Shown here one piece after another: positions 35,448-45,158 of a DNA stretch of 64,000 nt; positions within the stretch are counted from its first letter, which is position 1, and each line of letters starts with the position of its first letter. The translations under genes and the position numbers were made by a program. Location: positions 1 to 64,000 of the forward strand of contig NZ_BMTW01000020.1 in NCBI RefSeq assembly GCF_014649875.1, written 5' to 3'. Source of the DNA: Streptomyces rubiginosohelvolus (GTDB taxonomy: Bacteria > Actinomycetota > Actinomycetes > Streptomycetales > Streptomycetaceae). Below the pieces are notes generated by a model, which was given only the letters and a program-made list of their open reading frames with translations, was not told the origin of the DNA and made no database searches.

Positions 35448-36251
35448 TCAGAGAGCGGACTTGAAGACCGGGAGATAGCCTCCCGACTGTCCGGCGGCGG
35501 TCGGGTGGTAGGACTCACCGATGTTGAGCCAGTTCACGCTGTGCAGCCAGGAGTTGCCGGAGCAGATCTCGTGCCCGGTGAAGGTCGTCCTGACGTCGCC
35601 GAAGGTGAAGCCGTGGTCCGCCGCCCGCTTGGCGGTGGCCGTGTTGAGGTGGTCGGACGCCCCGTTGATGGCGGAGCGCTCCTTCTCGCTCAGACCGGCG
35701 ATGCAGCTGCCGCCGAGCTGGTAGAAGCGGGGGTAGCCGAGGACGACGACCTGGGCGGAGGGGGCCTTGGAGCGGATGGCCGAGTACACGGAGTCGAGCC
35801 GGCCCGGGAGGGTGGAGTCGACGTAGGCACGGGCGGTCGCGATCCGGTTGAGACAGGTGGCCTCGGACTGGAGGACACAGGTCGTCATGACGTCGGCGAA
35901 CCCGGCGTCGTTGCCGCCGATGGAGATCGAGACGAGGTCGGTCGAGGCGTTCAGCCTGCCGAGCTGACCGCCCGTCACGTCATTGGTCCTGGCGCCGGAG
36001 CAGGCGGCGAAGTCGAAGGACGAGGGGGAGTTGGCGGCCGCCCAGAGGGCGGGGTAGGCGCGGGTGCTGCGCTTGCAGCTGGAGCCGTCGTAGCTGCCGG
36101 CTCCGACACCGGAGGAGTACGAGTCGCCGAGGGCGACGTAGTCGACGGCGGCGGCGGACGAGTCGGCGTTCGCGACCCCCGCACCGGTCAGGGCGAGGGC
36201 GGCGCCGAGCAGTAGAGAGGACGAGAACGCCACGAGTCTGGACATTTTCAT
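35448..36251 (-). CDS. Secreted SGNH/GDSL hydrolase (esterase/lipase)
   Basis: 267 residues with signal peptide MKMSRLVAFSSSLLLGAALALTGAGVANA. Catalytic blocks of the SGNH family: VALGDSYSSGVG (Ser), the oxyanion Gly in ACSGARTNDV, ISIGGNDAGF (Asn), and the C-terminal SYHPTAAGQSGGY (His). Three probable disulfides. It matches the Streptomyces SGNH lipase/esterase group acting on lipids or esters outside the cell. ATG 36251 follows AAGGAGG; a second ATG is two codons later. Confidence 0.92.
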   Translation of the reverse strand: MKMSRLVAFSSSLLLGAALALTGAGVANADSSAAAVDYVALGDSYSSGVGAGSYDGSSCKRSTRAYPALWAAANSPSSFDFAACSGARTNDVTGGQLGRLNASTDLVSISIGGNDAGFADVMTTCVLQSEATCLNRIATARAYVDSTLPGRLDSVYSAIRSKAPSAQVVVLGYPRFYQLGGSCIAGLSEKERSAINGASDHLNTATAKRAADHGFTFGDVRTTFTGHEICSGNSWLHSVNWLNIGESYHPTAAGQSGGYLPVFKSAL

Positions 36252-36494
36252 GGAACCTCCTTGAGCAGGGGGTATCTGCCTACTCCGTAGTAGCAGCGCC
36301 CCCGCCCGACCGGAAGTGTCCATGCCAAAAATAGAGGGGAGTGCTTCCGTCCGCCCCCGGCGGTTCAACGGGCGCTCACCGAAAGCCCCTTGTCGCCCCG
36401 TCGGCTGCCGGGGCTCGCTTCCCCGGTCACCGCAGCCCGCGCGCCCCGGCACGCGCCGGGAAACCGGGTGCGCGGGGTGCCCCTGTGCCGGATC

Positions 36495-37598
<1,104 letters not shown>

Positions 37599-37625
37599 TC
37601 TCCGTACGCGATCGCGGCTGCGGGG

Positions 37626-38000
37626 TCAGTCCCCGTACGCGGCCCGCACCGCGTCCTTGGCCAGCGACAGCGCCTGCTGCCGGGTGAGGCCGAGTCGCTC
37701 GGCGGTCTCGGCGTACTGCTGTGCGGCGGTCGCGGCCCGCTGTTCGGCCGCTCCCCCGGCGGCCGCGACGAACGTTCCGTTGCGCCCCCGGGTCTCGATC
37801 ACGCCATCCGCCTCCAGGGCCCGGTAGGCCTTGGCGACGGTGTTGGCGGCGAGGCCCAGCTCCTCGGCGAAGCCGCGTACGGTCGGGAGCCGGTGGCCGA
37901 CGGGCAGCGCGCCGGAACGGGCCAGTTCGGAGAGCTGGGTGCGCAGTTGCTCGTACGGGGCGATGCCGGAGTCCGGGTCGAGGACGATCTTCTCAGTCAC
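37626..38000 (-). CDS. GntR (YtrA subfamily) regulator
   Basis: 124 residues. A short GntR protein: winged helix (GIAPYEQLRTQLSELARSGALPVGHRLPTVRGFAEELGLAANTVAKAYRALEADGVIETRGRNGTFV) plus a brief C-terminal dimerisation helix pair, as in YtrA regulators. These usually sit beside ABC-transporter genes; none is next to this one. Starts with GTG 38000, divergent from a GNAT gene 70 bases away. Confidence 0.85.
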   Translation of the reverse strand: MTEKIVLDPDSGIAPYEQLRTQLSELARSGALPVGHRLPTVRGFAEELGLAANTVAKAYRALEADGVIETRGRNGTFVAAAGGAAEQRAATAAQQYAETAERLGLTRQQALSLAKDAVRAAYGD

Positions 38001-38070
38001 GGGCCGATTGTCCCCCACCGGCGGAAAAAGGGGAGGCGTTCGGGACGCGGCTGCGCATACGGTCCACCGC

Positions 38071-38988
38071 ATGACTGTGATCGTGCGTGATTTCCGCCCG
38101 TCCGACGCGGAGGCCTGGACCCGGGCCCGCCGGGCCTCGGTCCCGTGGATGGTGGCCACCCCCGAACAGATCGTCCACGACCTGACGCACGCCCATCCGG
38201 ACAAGCACTACCGGCTGCTGGTCGCCGAGGAGGACGGCGAGATCATCGCCACGGCCCAGGCGGGCATCGCCCACGAGAGCCCCGAGCCGGGGCAGGGCTA
38301 CTTCACCCCGCAGACGCTCCCCGGCCGCACCAACCGCGGCGCGGGCTCGCTGCTGCTGCGCACGGCGGAGGAACACCTGGCCGGGGTCGGGGCCACGGTG
38401 CTGTACGCGTGGGTGCTGGACAACCCCGAGAGCCTGGAGTTCGCCCGCAAGCGGGGCTACGAACCCAAGCGCTCGGCCCACTTCCAGCGGCTGGACCTGG
38501 CGGGCGGCACCCTGCCGCCGCGTCAGGAACTCCCGCAGGGGGTCGAGCTGCGGACCGGGGCGGAGTTCGCCGACGATCCCCGGGCGCTGTTCGAGGCGGA
38601 TTCCGAGGTGACGGCGGACGAACCGGGCGACATCACGTCCGAGCTGGACGACTACGAGGACTGGCTGACGAACGTCTGGCGGCACCCGGCCTTCGACCAG
38701 GGGCTCACGTCGGTGGCGCTGGTGGACGGGAAGGTGGCGGCGTTCAGCGCGGCGACCACCGACGGCGAACGGACGTATCTGAGCGCCATGACCGGCACCC
38801 TGCGGGAGTTCCGGGGGCGGGGCCTGGCGAAGCTGGCGAAGAACGACTCGCTGCACCGGGCGCGGGCGGCCGGCTACACGGACGCCTACACCTCCAACGA
38901 CACCGGCAACGGCCCGATGCTGGCCGTCAACCAGTGGTTCGGTTACCAGGTCTGCGCGACGGAGGTCCGCCATGTCCGCACCCTCTGA
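38071..38988 (+). CDS. Tandem-domain GNAT acetyltransferase
   Basis: 305 residues with two GNAT modules. The first has RTNRGAGSLLLRTAEEHLAGVGATVLYAWVLDNPESLEFARKRGY; the second has MTGTLREFRGRGLAKLAKNDSLHRARAAGYTDAYTSNDTGNGPMLAVNQWFGY. This double-GNAT layout resembles mycothiol synthase-like and antibiotic acetyltransferases, but the acceptor cannot be named. The 3' end overlaps the DUF402 gene by 17 bases. Confidence 0.83.
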   Translation: MTVIVRDFRPSDAEAWTRARRASVPWMVATPEQIVHDLTHAHPDKHYRLLVAEEDGEIIATAQAGIAHESPEPGQGYFTPQTLPGRTNRGAGSLLLRTAEEHLAGVGATVLYAWVLDNPESLEFARKRGYEPKRSAHFQRLDLAGGTLPPRQELPQGVELRTGAEFADDPRALFEADSEVTADEPGDITSELDDYEDWLTNVWRHPAFDQGLTSVALVDGKVAAFSAATTDGERTYLSAMTGTLREFRGRGLAKLAKNDSLHRARAAGYTDAYTSNDTGNGPMLAVNQWFGYQVCATEVRHVRTL

Positions 38989-39481
38989 CCTCCGCGCGGA
39001 CCGCCCGGAGGAGCTGGTCGTCACCCTGACCAAGGCGGGCCGCACCAAGATCCGCTACCCGGCGGAGCTGGTCCGGGACGACGGTGTCCGCGTCACCGTC
39101 CGGGCGCCGTGGGCCGCGCCCGGGGTACGGGACTTCGGCTTCGTCCGGTTCGAGCCGGGCGACGTGTTCACCGAGCACTACTGGCGGGACCGGTGGTTCG
39201 CGGTGAAGGAGGTCCGCACCGGCGACGGCGGGCTCAAGGGCTGGTACTGCGACATCACCCGGCCCGCCGTGCTCGCGGACGGGGTGCTGGCGGTCGAGGA
39301 CCTGGACCTGGATCTGTGGGTCTCGGCCGACGCCTCGTGCGTACTTCGGCTGGACGAGGACGAATTCGAGGCGAGCGGCCTGGCGGAGCGTGACCCTGCG
39401 GCGGCCGGTGCCGCGGCCTCGGCGTTGGACGAGCTGGAACGCCTGGCGAGGTCCGAGGGCCTGACTCCTCTGCTGGCCTGA
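38972..39481 (+). CDS. DUF402 family protein
   Basis: 169 residues. The conserved core is visible: HYWRDRWFAVKEVRTGDGGLKGWYCDITRPAVL, VEDLDLDLWV, and LDEDEFEASGL. DUF402 proteins have an FomD/YgaC-like barrel with metal-binding acidic residues; characterised relatives hydrolyse nucleoside di/triphosphates or nucleotidyl conjugates. GGAGG lies upstream of ATG 38972, inside the GNAT coding end. Confidence 0.82.
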   Translation: MSAPSDLRADRPEELVVTLTKAGRTKIRYPAELVRDDGVRVTVRAPWAAPGVRDFGFVRFEPGDVFTEHYWRDRWFAVKEVRTGDGGLKGWYCDITRPAVLADGVLAVEDLDLDLWVSADASCVLRLDEDEFEASGLAERDPAAAGAAASALDELERLARSEGLTPLLA

Positions 39482-39561
39482 TTCGACCGGCCCTTCCCCG
39501 GGCCCCATGTACGGCTCTCCGGCTCAGGGGCGGCGCGGTGGCTCCCCGTACGGCACCCGGC

Positions 39562-41055
39562 TCAGGGGCGCGGCCGGGAGGCGGCGACCAGCTCCACCTC
39601 GTATCCCGCCGGGTCCTCCAGATAGGCGGCGTGGTGCCCGTCGCCGCCCGCGTACGGATGGCGGTCGGGGAACAGCAGGCGCCAGCCGTGCGCCGGGGCC
39701 TCGGCCGTCAGGGCGTCCAGGGCGGCCCGGTCGGCGATGTGGAACGCCAGGTGGTTGAGCCCGGGGCGGCGGCGGTCGTGGCTGCCCGCGACCAGGTCCG
39801 GGGACTGCTCCAGCACGACATACGCGTCGCCGCGCCGCCAGCTGCGGCCATGGGCCCAGTGCTGGTACGGGACATGGCCGAGGCGGCCCAGCAGCCAGTC
39901 CCAACTGCGCTCCGCCGCCGCCAGGTCCGCCACCCACAGCTCGATGTGGTGCACCCGGCCGGTGGTCTCCCCGGCAGCCGGCAGCGGGACGGCCCGCCCG
40001 GCACCGCCCGGGACGTACGCGATCGGTTCCCCGTCCCGATGCCAGTGGATCATGAAGTGCTCGCCCGCCCGATAGCCGTCCAGGCCCGCACGGCAGTACG
40101 CCACCATGTCGTCCGGCAGCGCGGCCAGCGGGAACCAGTCCAGCTCCGAGCACTTCTCCGGCTCCGCGTTGCGCGGCGGGCGCTCCGGGTCGTACTCCGC
40201 GACGAAGAACCAGCCCATGCGCGCCCCGCCGCCGGGGCCTCGGTGCTGCATCACGAGGGCCACCCGCAGCTCGTCGGGGTCGAGATGGAGGCCGATCTCC
40301 TCGGCGGCCTCCCGGACCATCGCCTCGCGGACGTCCTCGCCGTCCTCCGCGTGGCCGGAGGGCATGTGGAGCAGTCCGTCCGCGTAGCCGGTGTTGGAGC
40401 GGCGGGCCAGCAGGACGTCCGGACCGCGCCGCAGGATCAGATGGACGTCGACCACTTCGGTGTGCCGGTGCGCCGGCATCGCGCGGGCGATGAGCGCATA
40501 GCGCTCGTCGTCGACCTTCTTGCCCCAGAGCCGGCTGTCGGGGGCCAGGTCCTCGTGGTGGATGCGCTCCGTGTGGGCGGAGAGCAGGGCGGTGAGCGTG
40601 GTGGCGGACAAGCCGGTGCCGTTCCACACGCCTTCGACCAGGACGAGCCGCCCGCCCGGCTTCAGCAGGCCGAACCAGTGCTCCAGGGCTGCCGCCGGGT
40701 CGGGCAGCAGCCAGACGACATGCCGGGCCACGACCACGTCGAACGCCCGCTCCCCGACCGGGGGCCGGGCGGCGTCCCCGACGAGGACCTCCGCGCCGGT
40801 CCCGGCGAGCTTGGCCCGGGCCTTCTCGGCCATGCGGGGCGAGCGGTCGACGGCGGTGACGCGGTGGCCCTGGCCCGCGGCGAGCAGCGAGAGGCTGCCG
40901 GTGCCGCACCCCAGGTCCAGCACGTCGCCGCGGGTGGCGGGCAGCCAGCTCTCCAGCCGCCCGGCCCAGGCGTCGCGCACCGCGGGGTCGAGGAGCCCGT
41001 GGTCGGGCTCCTCGTCGAAGGATCCGGCCGCCGCGTCCCAGTCGATCGTGGTCAT
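39562..41055 (-). CDS. Three-domain fusion: SAM methyltransferase, NUDIX hydrolase, VOC protein
   Basis: 497 residues. Residues about 1-200 are a class I methyltransferase (VLDLGCGTGSLSLLAAGQGHRVTAVDRS; VVARHVVWLLPDP). Residues about 205-360 are NUDIX, with a perfect box GHAEDGEDVREAMVREAAEEIGL. Residues about 365-497 are a glyoxalase-fold VOC domain (RVHHIELWVADL, AYLEDPAGYEVEL). The three are in one uninterrupted frame. The combined function is unknown; a methylation, clean-up and binding chain on one metabolite is conceivable (inference). ATG 41055 is chosen; the tctA stop lies 13 bases upstream. Confidence 0.87.
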   Translation of the reverse strand: MTTIDWDAAAGSFDEEPDHGLLDPAVRDAWAGRLESWLPATRGDVLDLGCGTGSLSLLAAGQGHRVTAVDRSPRMAEKARAKLAGTGAEVLVGDAARPPVGERAFDVVVARHVVWLLPDPAAALEHWFGLLKPGGRLVLVEGVWNGTGLSATTLTALLSAHTERIHHEDLAPDSRLWGKKVDDERYALIARAMPAHRHTEVVDVHLILRRGPDVLLARRSNTGYADGLLHMPSGHAEDGEDVREAMVREAAEEIGLHLDPDELRVALVMQHRGPGGGARMGWFFVAEYDPERPPRNAEPEKCSELDWFPLAALPDDMVAYCRAGLDGYRAGEHFMIHWHRDGEPIAYVPGGAGRAVPLPAAGETTGRVHHIELWVADLAAAERSWDWLLGRLGHVPYQHWAHGRSWRRGDAYVVLEQSPDLVAGSHDRRRPGLNHLAFHIADRAALDALTAEAPAHGWRLLFPDRHPYAGGDGHHAAYLEDPAGYEVELVAASRPRP

Positions 41056-41068
41056 GGCTCCGATGCTC

Positions 41069-42598
41069 TCAGCCGCCACTGACAGTGCGGGACTCCTCTG
41101 CCGTTTTCCGGCCACCGCGTAGCCGTGCGATCAGCCGGCCGATCAGCGGCCAGGCCACGATCAGCACCACGACCGCGTAGACGGTGACGGAGAACGGGGT
41201 GTTGACCAGGCCGGTCACACTGCCGTCGCTGATCTGGAGGGCGCGGCGCAGCTGCTGTTCGGCGGCCGGGCCGAGGATCACCCCGATGACGGCGGGCAGC
41301 ACCGGCAGCCCGTACCGCCGCATCCCGAACCCGATCAGTCCGATGACCAGGAGGATCACCAGGTCGAGGGACTCCCCGCCGACCGCGTACGCGCCGACGG
41401 CGGCGAAGAAGAGGATGCCCGCGTACAGATAGGGGCGCGGGATCCGCAGGAGCTTCGCCCAGACGGGCGCGAGCGGCAGGTTGAGGGCGAGCAGCAGCAC
41501 CATGCCGACGAACAGCGAGGCGATGAGGCCCCAGACCAGCTCCGGTTCACGCTCGAACAGCAGCGGCCCGGGCTGGATCCCGTACTGCTGGAAGGCGGCC
41601 AGCATCACGGCGGCGACGGCGGTGGTGGGCAGTCCGAGGGTGAGCATCGAGACGAGGGTTCCGGCGGCGGAGGCGGAGGCGGCGGCCTCGGGTCCGGCGA
41701 CGCCTTCGATGGCGCCCTTGCCGAACTGGTCGCGGTGCTTGGAGAGCCGCTTCTCGGTGACGTAACTGAGGAAGGTGGGGATCTCCGCGCCGCCCGCCGG
41801 GATCGCCCCGAACGGGAAGCCGATGACCGGGCCGCGCAGCCAGGGTTTCCAGGTGCGCTTCAGATCGGCCCGGCCGAGCCAGGGCCGGCCGACGGGGATC
41901 GGCTTTCCGGTGGAGCGGCGCAGGTGGGCGGCGACCCACAGGGCCTCGCCGATGGCGAAGAGCCCGACCGCGACGATCACCACGTCGACGCCGTCGGCCA
42001 GGTGCAGCGAGCCGAAGGTCAGGCGCTGCTGGCCGGTCATCTGGTCGAGGCCGACCAGGCCGATGGTGAGGCCGATGAGGAGGGAGGCGATCCCGCGGAT
42101 GCGAGAGGCGCCGAGGACGGAGGTGACGGCGATGAAGGCCAGCACCATGATGGCGAAGTAGTCGGGTGCGCCGATGCCGATGGCGAGCGAGGCGACGGTC
42201 GGGGCGAGGACGACCAGCAGGATCGTGCCGATCATGCCGCCCGCGAAGTGACCGATCGCGGCGGCGGCGAGCGCCTGGGCGCCCCGTCCGGCCTTCGCCA
42301 TCGGGTTGCCCTCGATGGCGGCGACCACGGCGGCGCTCTCCCCGGGGGTGTTGAGGAGGATCGAGGTGGTGGAGCCGCCGAACATCGCCCCGTAGTAGAT
42401 GCCCGCGAACATGATGAACGCGCCGGTCGGGTCGAGTCCGTACGTCACCGGGAGCAGCAGCGCCACGGCCATCGCCGGGCCGATGCCGGGGAGCACGCCG
42501 ATCGCCGTGCCGAGCAGGACGCCTATCGCGGCCCACAGCAGGTTCATCGGAGTGAGCGCGGTACCGAAGCCGTCGATGAGGGAGTTGAGGGAATCCAT
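41069..42598 (-). CDS. tctA: Tripartite tricarboxylate transporter, large membrane subunit TctA
   Basis: 509 residues, about twelve helices. The two TctA signatures are present: [54 protein letters not shown], and the second-half [26 protein letters not shown]. It is the transport channel of a TTT importer for citrate-like acids or related small carboxylates, driven by an ion gradient. Lies 3 bases after tctB. Confidence 0.93.
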   Translation of the reverse strand: MDSLNSLIDGFGTALTPMNLLWAAIGVLLGTAIGVLPGIGPAMAVALLLPVTYGLDPTGAFIMFAGIYYGAMFGGSTTSILLNTPGESAAVVAAIEGNPMAKAGRGAQALAAAAIGHFAGGMIGTILLVVLAPTVASLAIGIGAPDYFAIMVLAFIAVTSVLGASRIRGIASLLIGLTIGLVGLDQMTGQQRLTFGSLHLADGVDVVIVAVGLFAIGEALWVAAHLRRSTGKPIPVGRPWLGRADLKRTWKPWLRGPVIGFPFGAIPAGGAEIPTFLSYVTEKRLSKHRDQFGKGAIEGVAGPEAAASASAAGTLVSMLTLGLPTTAVAAVMLAAFQQYGIQPGPLLFEREPELVWGLIASLFVGMVLLLALNLPLAPVWAKLLRIPRPYLYAGILFFAAVGAYAVGGESLDLVILLVIGLIGFGMRRYGLPVLPAVIGVILGPAAEQQLRRALQISDGSVTGLVNTPFSVTVYAVVVLIVAWPLIGRLIARLRGGRKTAEESRTVSGG

Positions 42599-42601
42599 CG
42601 G

Positions 42602-43168
42602 TCAGAGCACCCCCATCAGCGGGCCGCCGGGAAGGGGGACACCGAGCAGGTTGTCGAAGACGAAGTAGGTGAAGAGGGAGAGCCCGGCCGCGATGAGGGG
42701 ATCCCGGCCGTGGTGGCGGCTGCCCAGCGCGTAGGCGGCCCCCCAGAAGAGGAGCGCACCGGCGATCGGGAAGCCGAGCGGGCCGATCAGGACGGCGGCG
42801 CCGAGGAAGACCCCGGTGAGCAGCAGGACGGTGCGCCAGTCGGCGGGTTCGTCGAGGTCGACGTCCTCGCCTCCTTCGGCCTCACCGCGTCCGCCGCGCA
42901 GGACGTCGACGGCGAGCAGGGCCCCGACCAGGAGAAGCCCGGCGCCGACGACGAAGGGGACGGTGCGGGGGCCGATGGGACCGCGCTGGGCGATGTCGAC
43001 GTCCATGGTGAGGGCGTCGGTGAGGACGAGCACGCCGAGCGCGAACAGCAGGAGGCAGACGCCGAGTTCGGAGCGTTCGCGGAGCCAGGCTCGGGCACCG
43101 CCGCCGCTCGCTGCTGTGGGCTCGGCCGGTCCGGCGGGCCCGGCGGGTTCAGTCGATTCGGTGGTCAC
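42602..43168 (-). CDS. tctB: Tripartite tricarboxylate transporter, small membrane subunit TctB
   Basis: 188 residues with four predicted helices (about residues 35-52, 68-89, 108-143 as a pair, and 155-175). A proline/alanine-rich N-terminal extension of about 30 residues precedes the membrane part. GTG 43168 overlaps the tctC stop by 4 bases. Identified mostly by its place between tctC and tctA. Confidence 0.85.
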   Translation of the reverse strand: MTTESTEPAGPAGPAEPTAASGGGARAWLRERSELGVCLLLFALGVLVLTDALTMDVDIAQRGPIGPRTVPFVVGAGLLLVGALLAVDVLRGGRGEAEGGEDVDLDEPADWRTVLLLTGVFLGAAVLIGPLGFPIAGALLFWGAAYALGSRHHGRDPLIAAGLSLFTYFVFDNLLGVPLPGGPLMGVL

Positions 43169-44148
43169 AGTCCCAGCTCCTTGAGGACGGTGGCGACGCG
43201 CCGGTCCTGCTCGTCGAGGAAGTCGCCGAAGGGTTCACCGGCGAGGAAGGCGTCGTCCCAGCCGTTCGTCTTCATCGACTCCTTCCACTCCTTCGAGGCG
43301 TGGAGCTTGCGGATGAGACCGGTGAGCTTGTCGCGTTCGGCGTCCGAGAGGCCGGGCGGTGCGACGATGCCGCGCCAGTTGGTGAACTCGGTGTCGAGTC
43401 CGGCTTCGCGCAGGGTGGGGGCGTCGAGGCCCGGCACCCGCTTGGGGCCGGTCACGGCGAGCAGCCGCAGCTCGCCCGCCTCGATCTGGTCGCGGTACTC
43501 GCCGAGGCCGGAGACCCCGAAGCCGACCTTGTTGCCCAGGATGGAGGCGAGGAGTTCGCCGCCGCCGTCGAACGGCACGTAGTTGACCGTCTTCGGCGCG
43601 ATTCCGGCGGCCTGTGCCATGAGCATCGGGGCGAGGTGGTCCGGACCGCCGGGCGAGGAGCCTCCGCCGACCGGGACGCGGGCCGGGTCCTTCTTCCAGG
43701 CGGCGAGGAGGTCGGCGATGGTGCGGTAGGGCGAGTTCTTGGCCACCACCACGATGTCGGGCTCCTCGGTGAGCCGGGCGATCGGGGTGGTGTCGGCGAG
43801 GGTGCTCGGGGACTTGTTGGTGTGGACGGCGCCGACGACGCCGAGGCCCATGGAGAGGGCGAGCTTGCCGTTGCCGTGTTCGCCGACGAGGCGGGTCAGG
43901 CCGACCGTTCCGCCGGCGCCCGGCAGGTTGAAGACCTCGATGTTGTGGGTGAGTCCGGCGTCCTCGGCGTTCTTGGCCATGGTGCGGGCGGTGATGTCGT
44001 AACCGCCGCCGGGGGTGTTGGGGACCATGAAGCGGAGCCCGGGAATCTGAGTGCCGGTGTCGGAGCCGTCGCCCGTGGAGAGCAGGGGTGGCCCCACCAC
44101 CACGAGCAATGCGGCCCCGAACAGGGCGAGGAGAGTGCGCAGTCGCAC
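43165..44148 (-). CDS. tctC: Tripartite tricarboxylate transporter, substrate-binding protein TctC
   Basis: 327 residues from GTG 44148. A signal sequence or membrane anchor (RLRTLLALFGAALLVVVGPPLL) precedes a Bug/TctC binding domain: MVPNTPGGGYDITARTMAKNAE, NLPGAGGTVGL, VGGGSSPGGPDHLAPMLMAQAAGI. There is no lipobox Cys, so it is probably held by the N-terminal helix. GTG 44148 has AAAGGCGG upstream; an ATG at 44181 is an alternative. Divergent from a CitB-type response regulator that likely activates the operon. Confidence 0.9.
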   Translation of the reverse strand: MRLRTLLALFGAALLVVVGPPLLSTGDGSDTGTQIPGLRFMVPNTPGGGYDITARTMAKNAEDAGLTHNIEVFNLPGAGGTVGLTRLVGEHGNGKLALSMGLGVVGAVHTNKSPSTLADTTPIARLTEEPDIVVVAKNSPYRTIADLLAAWKKDPARVPVGGGSSPGGPDHLAPMLMAQAAGIAPKTVNYVPFDGGGELLASILGNKVGFGVSGLGEYRDQIEAGELRLLAVTGPKRVPGLDAPTLREAGLDTEFTNWRGIVAPPGLSDAERDKLTGLIRKLHASKEWKESMKTNGWDDAFLAGEPFGDFLDEQDRRVATVLKELGL

Positions 44149-44228
44149 AGGTTCCGCCTTTCGCTGTGAAGTGGCCCACATGTTGCCTGCGCGTTAAGAA
44201 GCTGTCTCTCTTCCGGTATCAACGGACG

Positions 44229-44257
44229 TTGTGGTCATTGAGGTCGCGGCCTACCGT
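44229..44257 (+). promoter_or_regulatory. Predicted promoter of a leaderless response-regulator mRNA
   Basis: TTGTGG (44229-44234), 17 bases, TACCGT (44252-44257), then 6 bases to the GTG at 44264. The expected transcription start falls on the GTG itself, and no ribosome-binding site is present. Confidence 0.55.
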
Positions 44258-44263
44258 GGCGGC

Positions 44264-44950
44264 GTGACGACGGTGCTGGTGGTGGACGACGACTTCATGG
44301 TCGCGAAGCTGCACGGCCGCTATGTGTCCGCGATGGACGGTTTTACGGTGGTAGGGGTGGCGCACAACGGCGCCGACGCCCTGCGGGCCGCCGAGCGGCT
44401 GCACCCCGATCTGGTGCTGCTGGACATCTACCTGCCGGACATGGACGGGATCGACGTCCTGCGCGCCCTGCGCACGGCGGAGGAGCGGGACGCCTCCCGC
44501 CCCAGCACGGACGCCCTGTTCATCACGGCGGCCCGGGACGCGGGGGTGATCCGGGCGGCGCTGCGGGCGGGCGCCCTCCACTACCTGATCAAGCCGTTCA
44601 ACCGCTCGGCTCTCCAGGAGCAGTTGCGCCATGTCGCCTCGCTGCGGACCCGCCTGGACGAGCTGGGAGAGGCCCGCCAGGAGGACGTGGACCAGATCTT
44701 CGGCACCCGCCCGCCCGGCTCCCGCGAGCTGCCGAAGGGCCTGGCCGCCCCCACGGCCGACCTGGTGGAACGCACCCTGCGCGACCACCCCGGGGGCCTG
44801 TCGGCATCGGAGTGCGCCGAGGCGGGGGCCTTGTCCCGGGTGAGCGCGCGCCGCTACCTGGAGTGGTTCGCCGGAACGGGCCGCGCGGAGGTGACGCTGC
44901 GCTACGGGGGGACGGGGCGGCCGGAGCGGCGGTACCGGTGGAAGGGCTGA
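44264..44950 (+). CDS. CitB/DcuR-type response regulator
   Basis: 228 residues. The receiver domain has the acidic pocket VDDDF, the phospho-acceptor Asp in DLVLLDIYLPDMDGIDVL, the Thr/Ser switch FITAARD and Lys in YLIKPFNR. The C-terminal half is a winged helix of the citrate/malate family (PTADLVERTLRDHPGGLSASECAEAGALSRVSARRYLEWF). It faces tctC and should control it in response to external tri- or dicarboxylates. No sensor kinase gene is adjacent. Confidence 0.87.
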   Translation: MTTVLVVDDDFMVAKLHGRYVSAMDGFTVVGVAHNGADALRAAERLHPDLVLLDIYLPDMDGIDVLRALRTAEERDASRPSTDALFITAARDAGVIRAALRAGALHYLIKPFNRSALQEQLRHVASLRTRLDELGEARQEDVDQIFGTRPPGSRELPKGLAAPTADLVERTLRDHPGGLSASECAEAGALSRVSARRYLEWFAGTGRAEVTLRYGGTGRPERRYRWKG

Positions 44951-45158
44951 AGGGTGACCGAGCGTCGCTGACGGCGCACCCGCCCGAGGCGTCTCGGGGC
45001 GAGGCCCGGCCCGGTTCCTGAGCCCACGCCTAACCGCTCCTTAAAGGGACCATAAGGATCTCCCTCACCCCCTCCGAACAGGGGTTTTCGCCCTTCCGAG
45101 CGGCTAGCTTGCTGATCGCCACCCCCGACAGCAGTGCCGTATCGAAGGAGATCCACCC

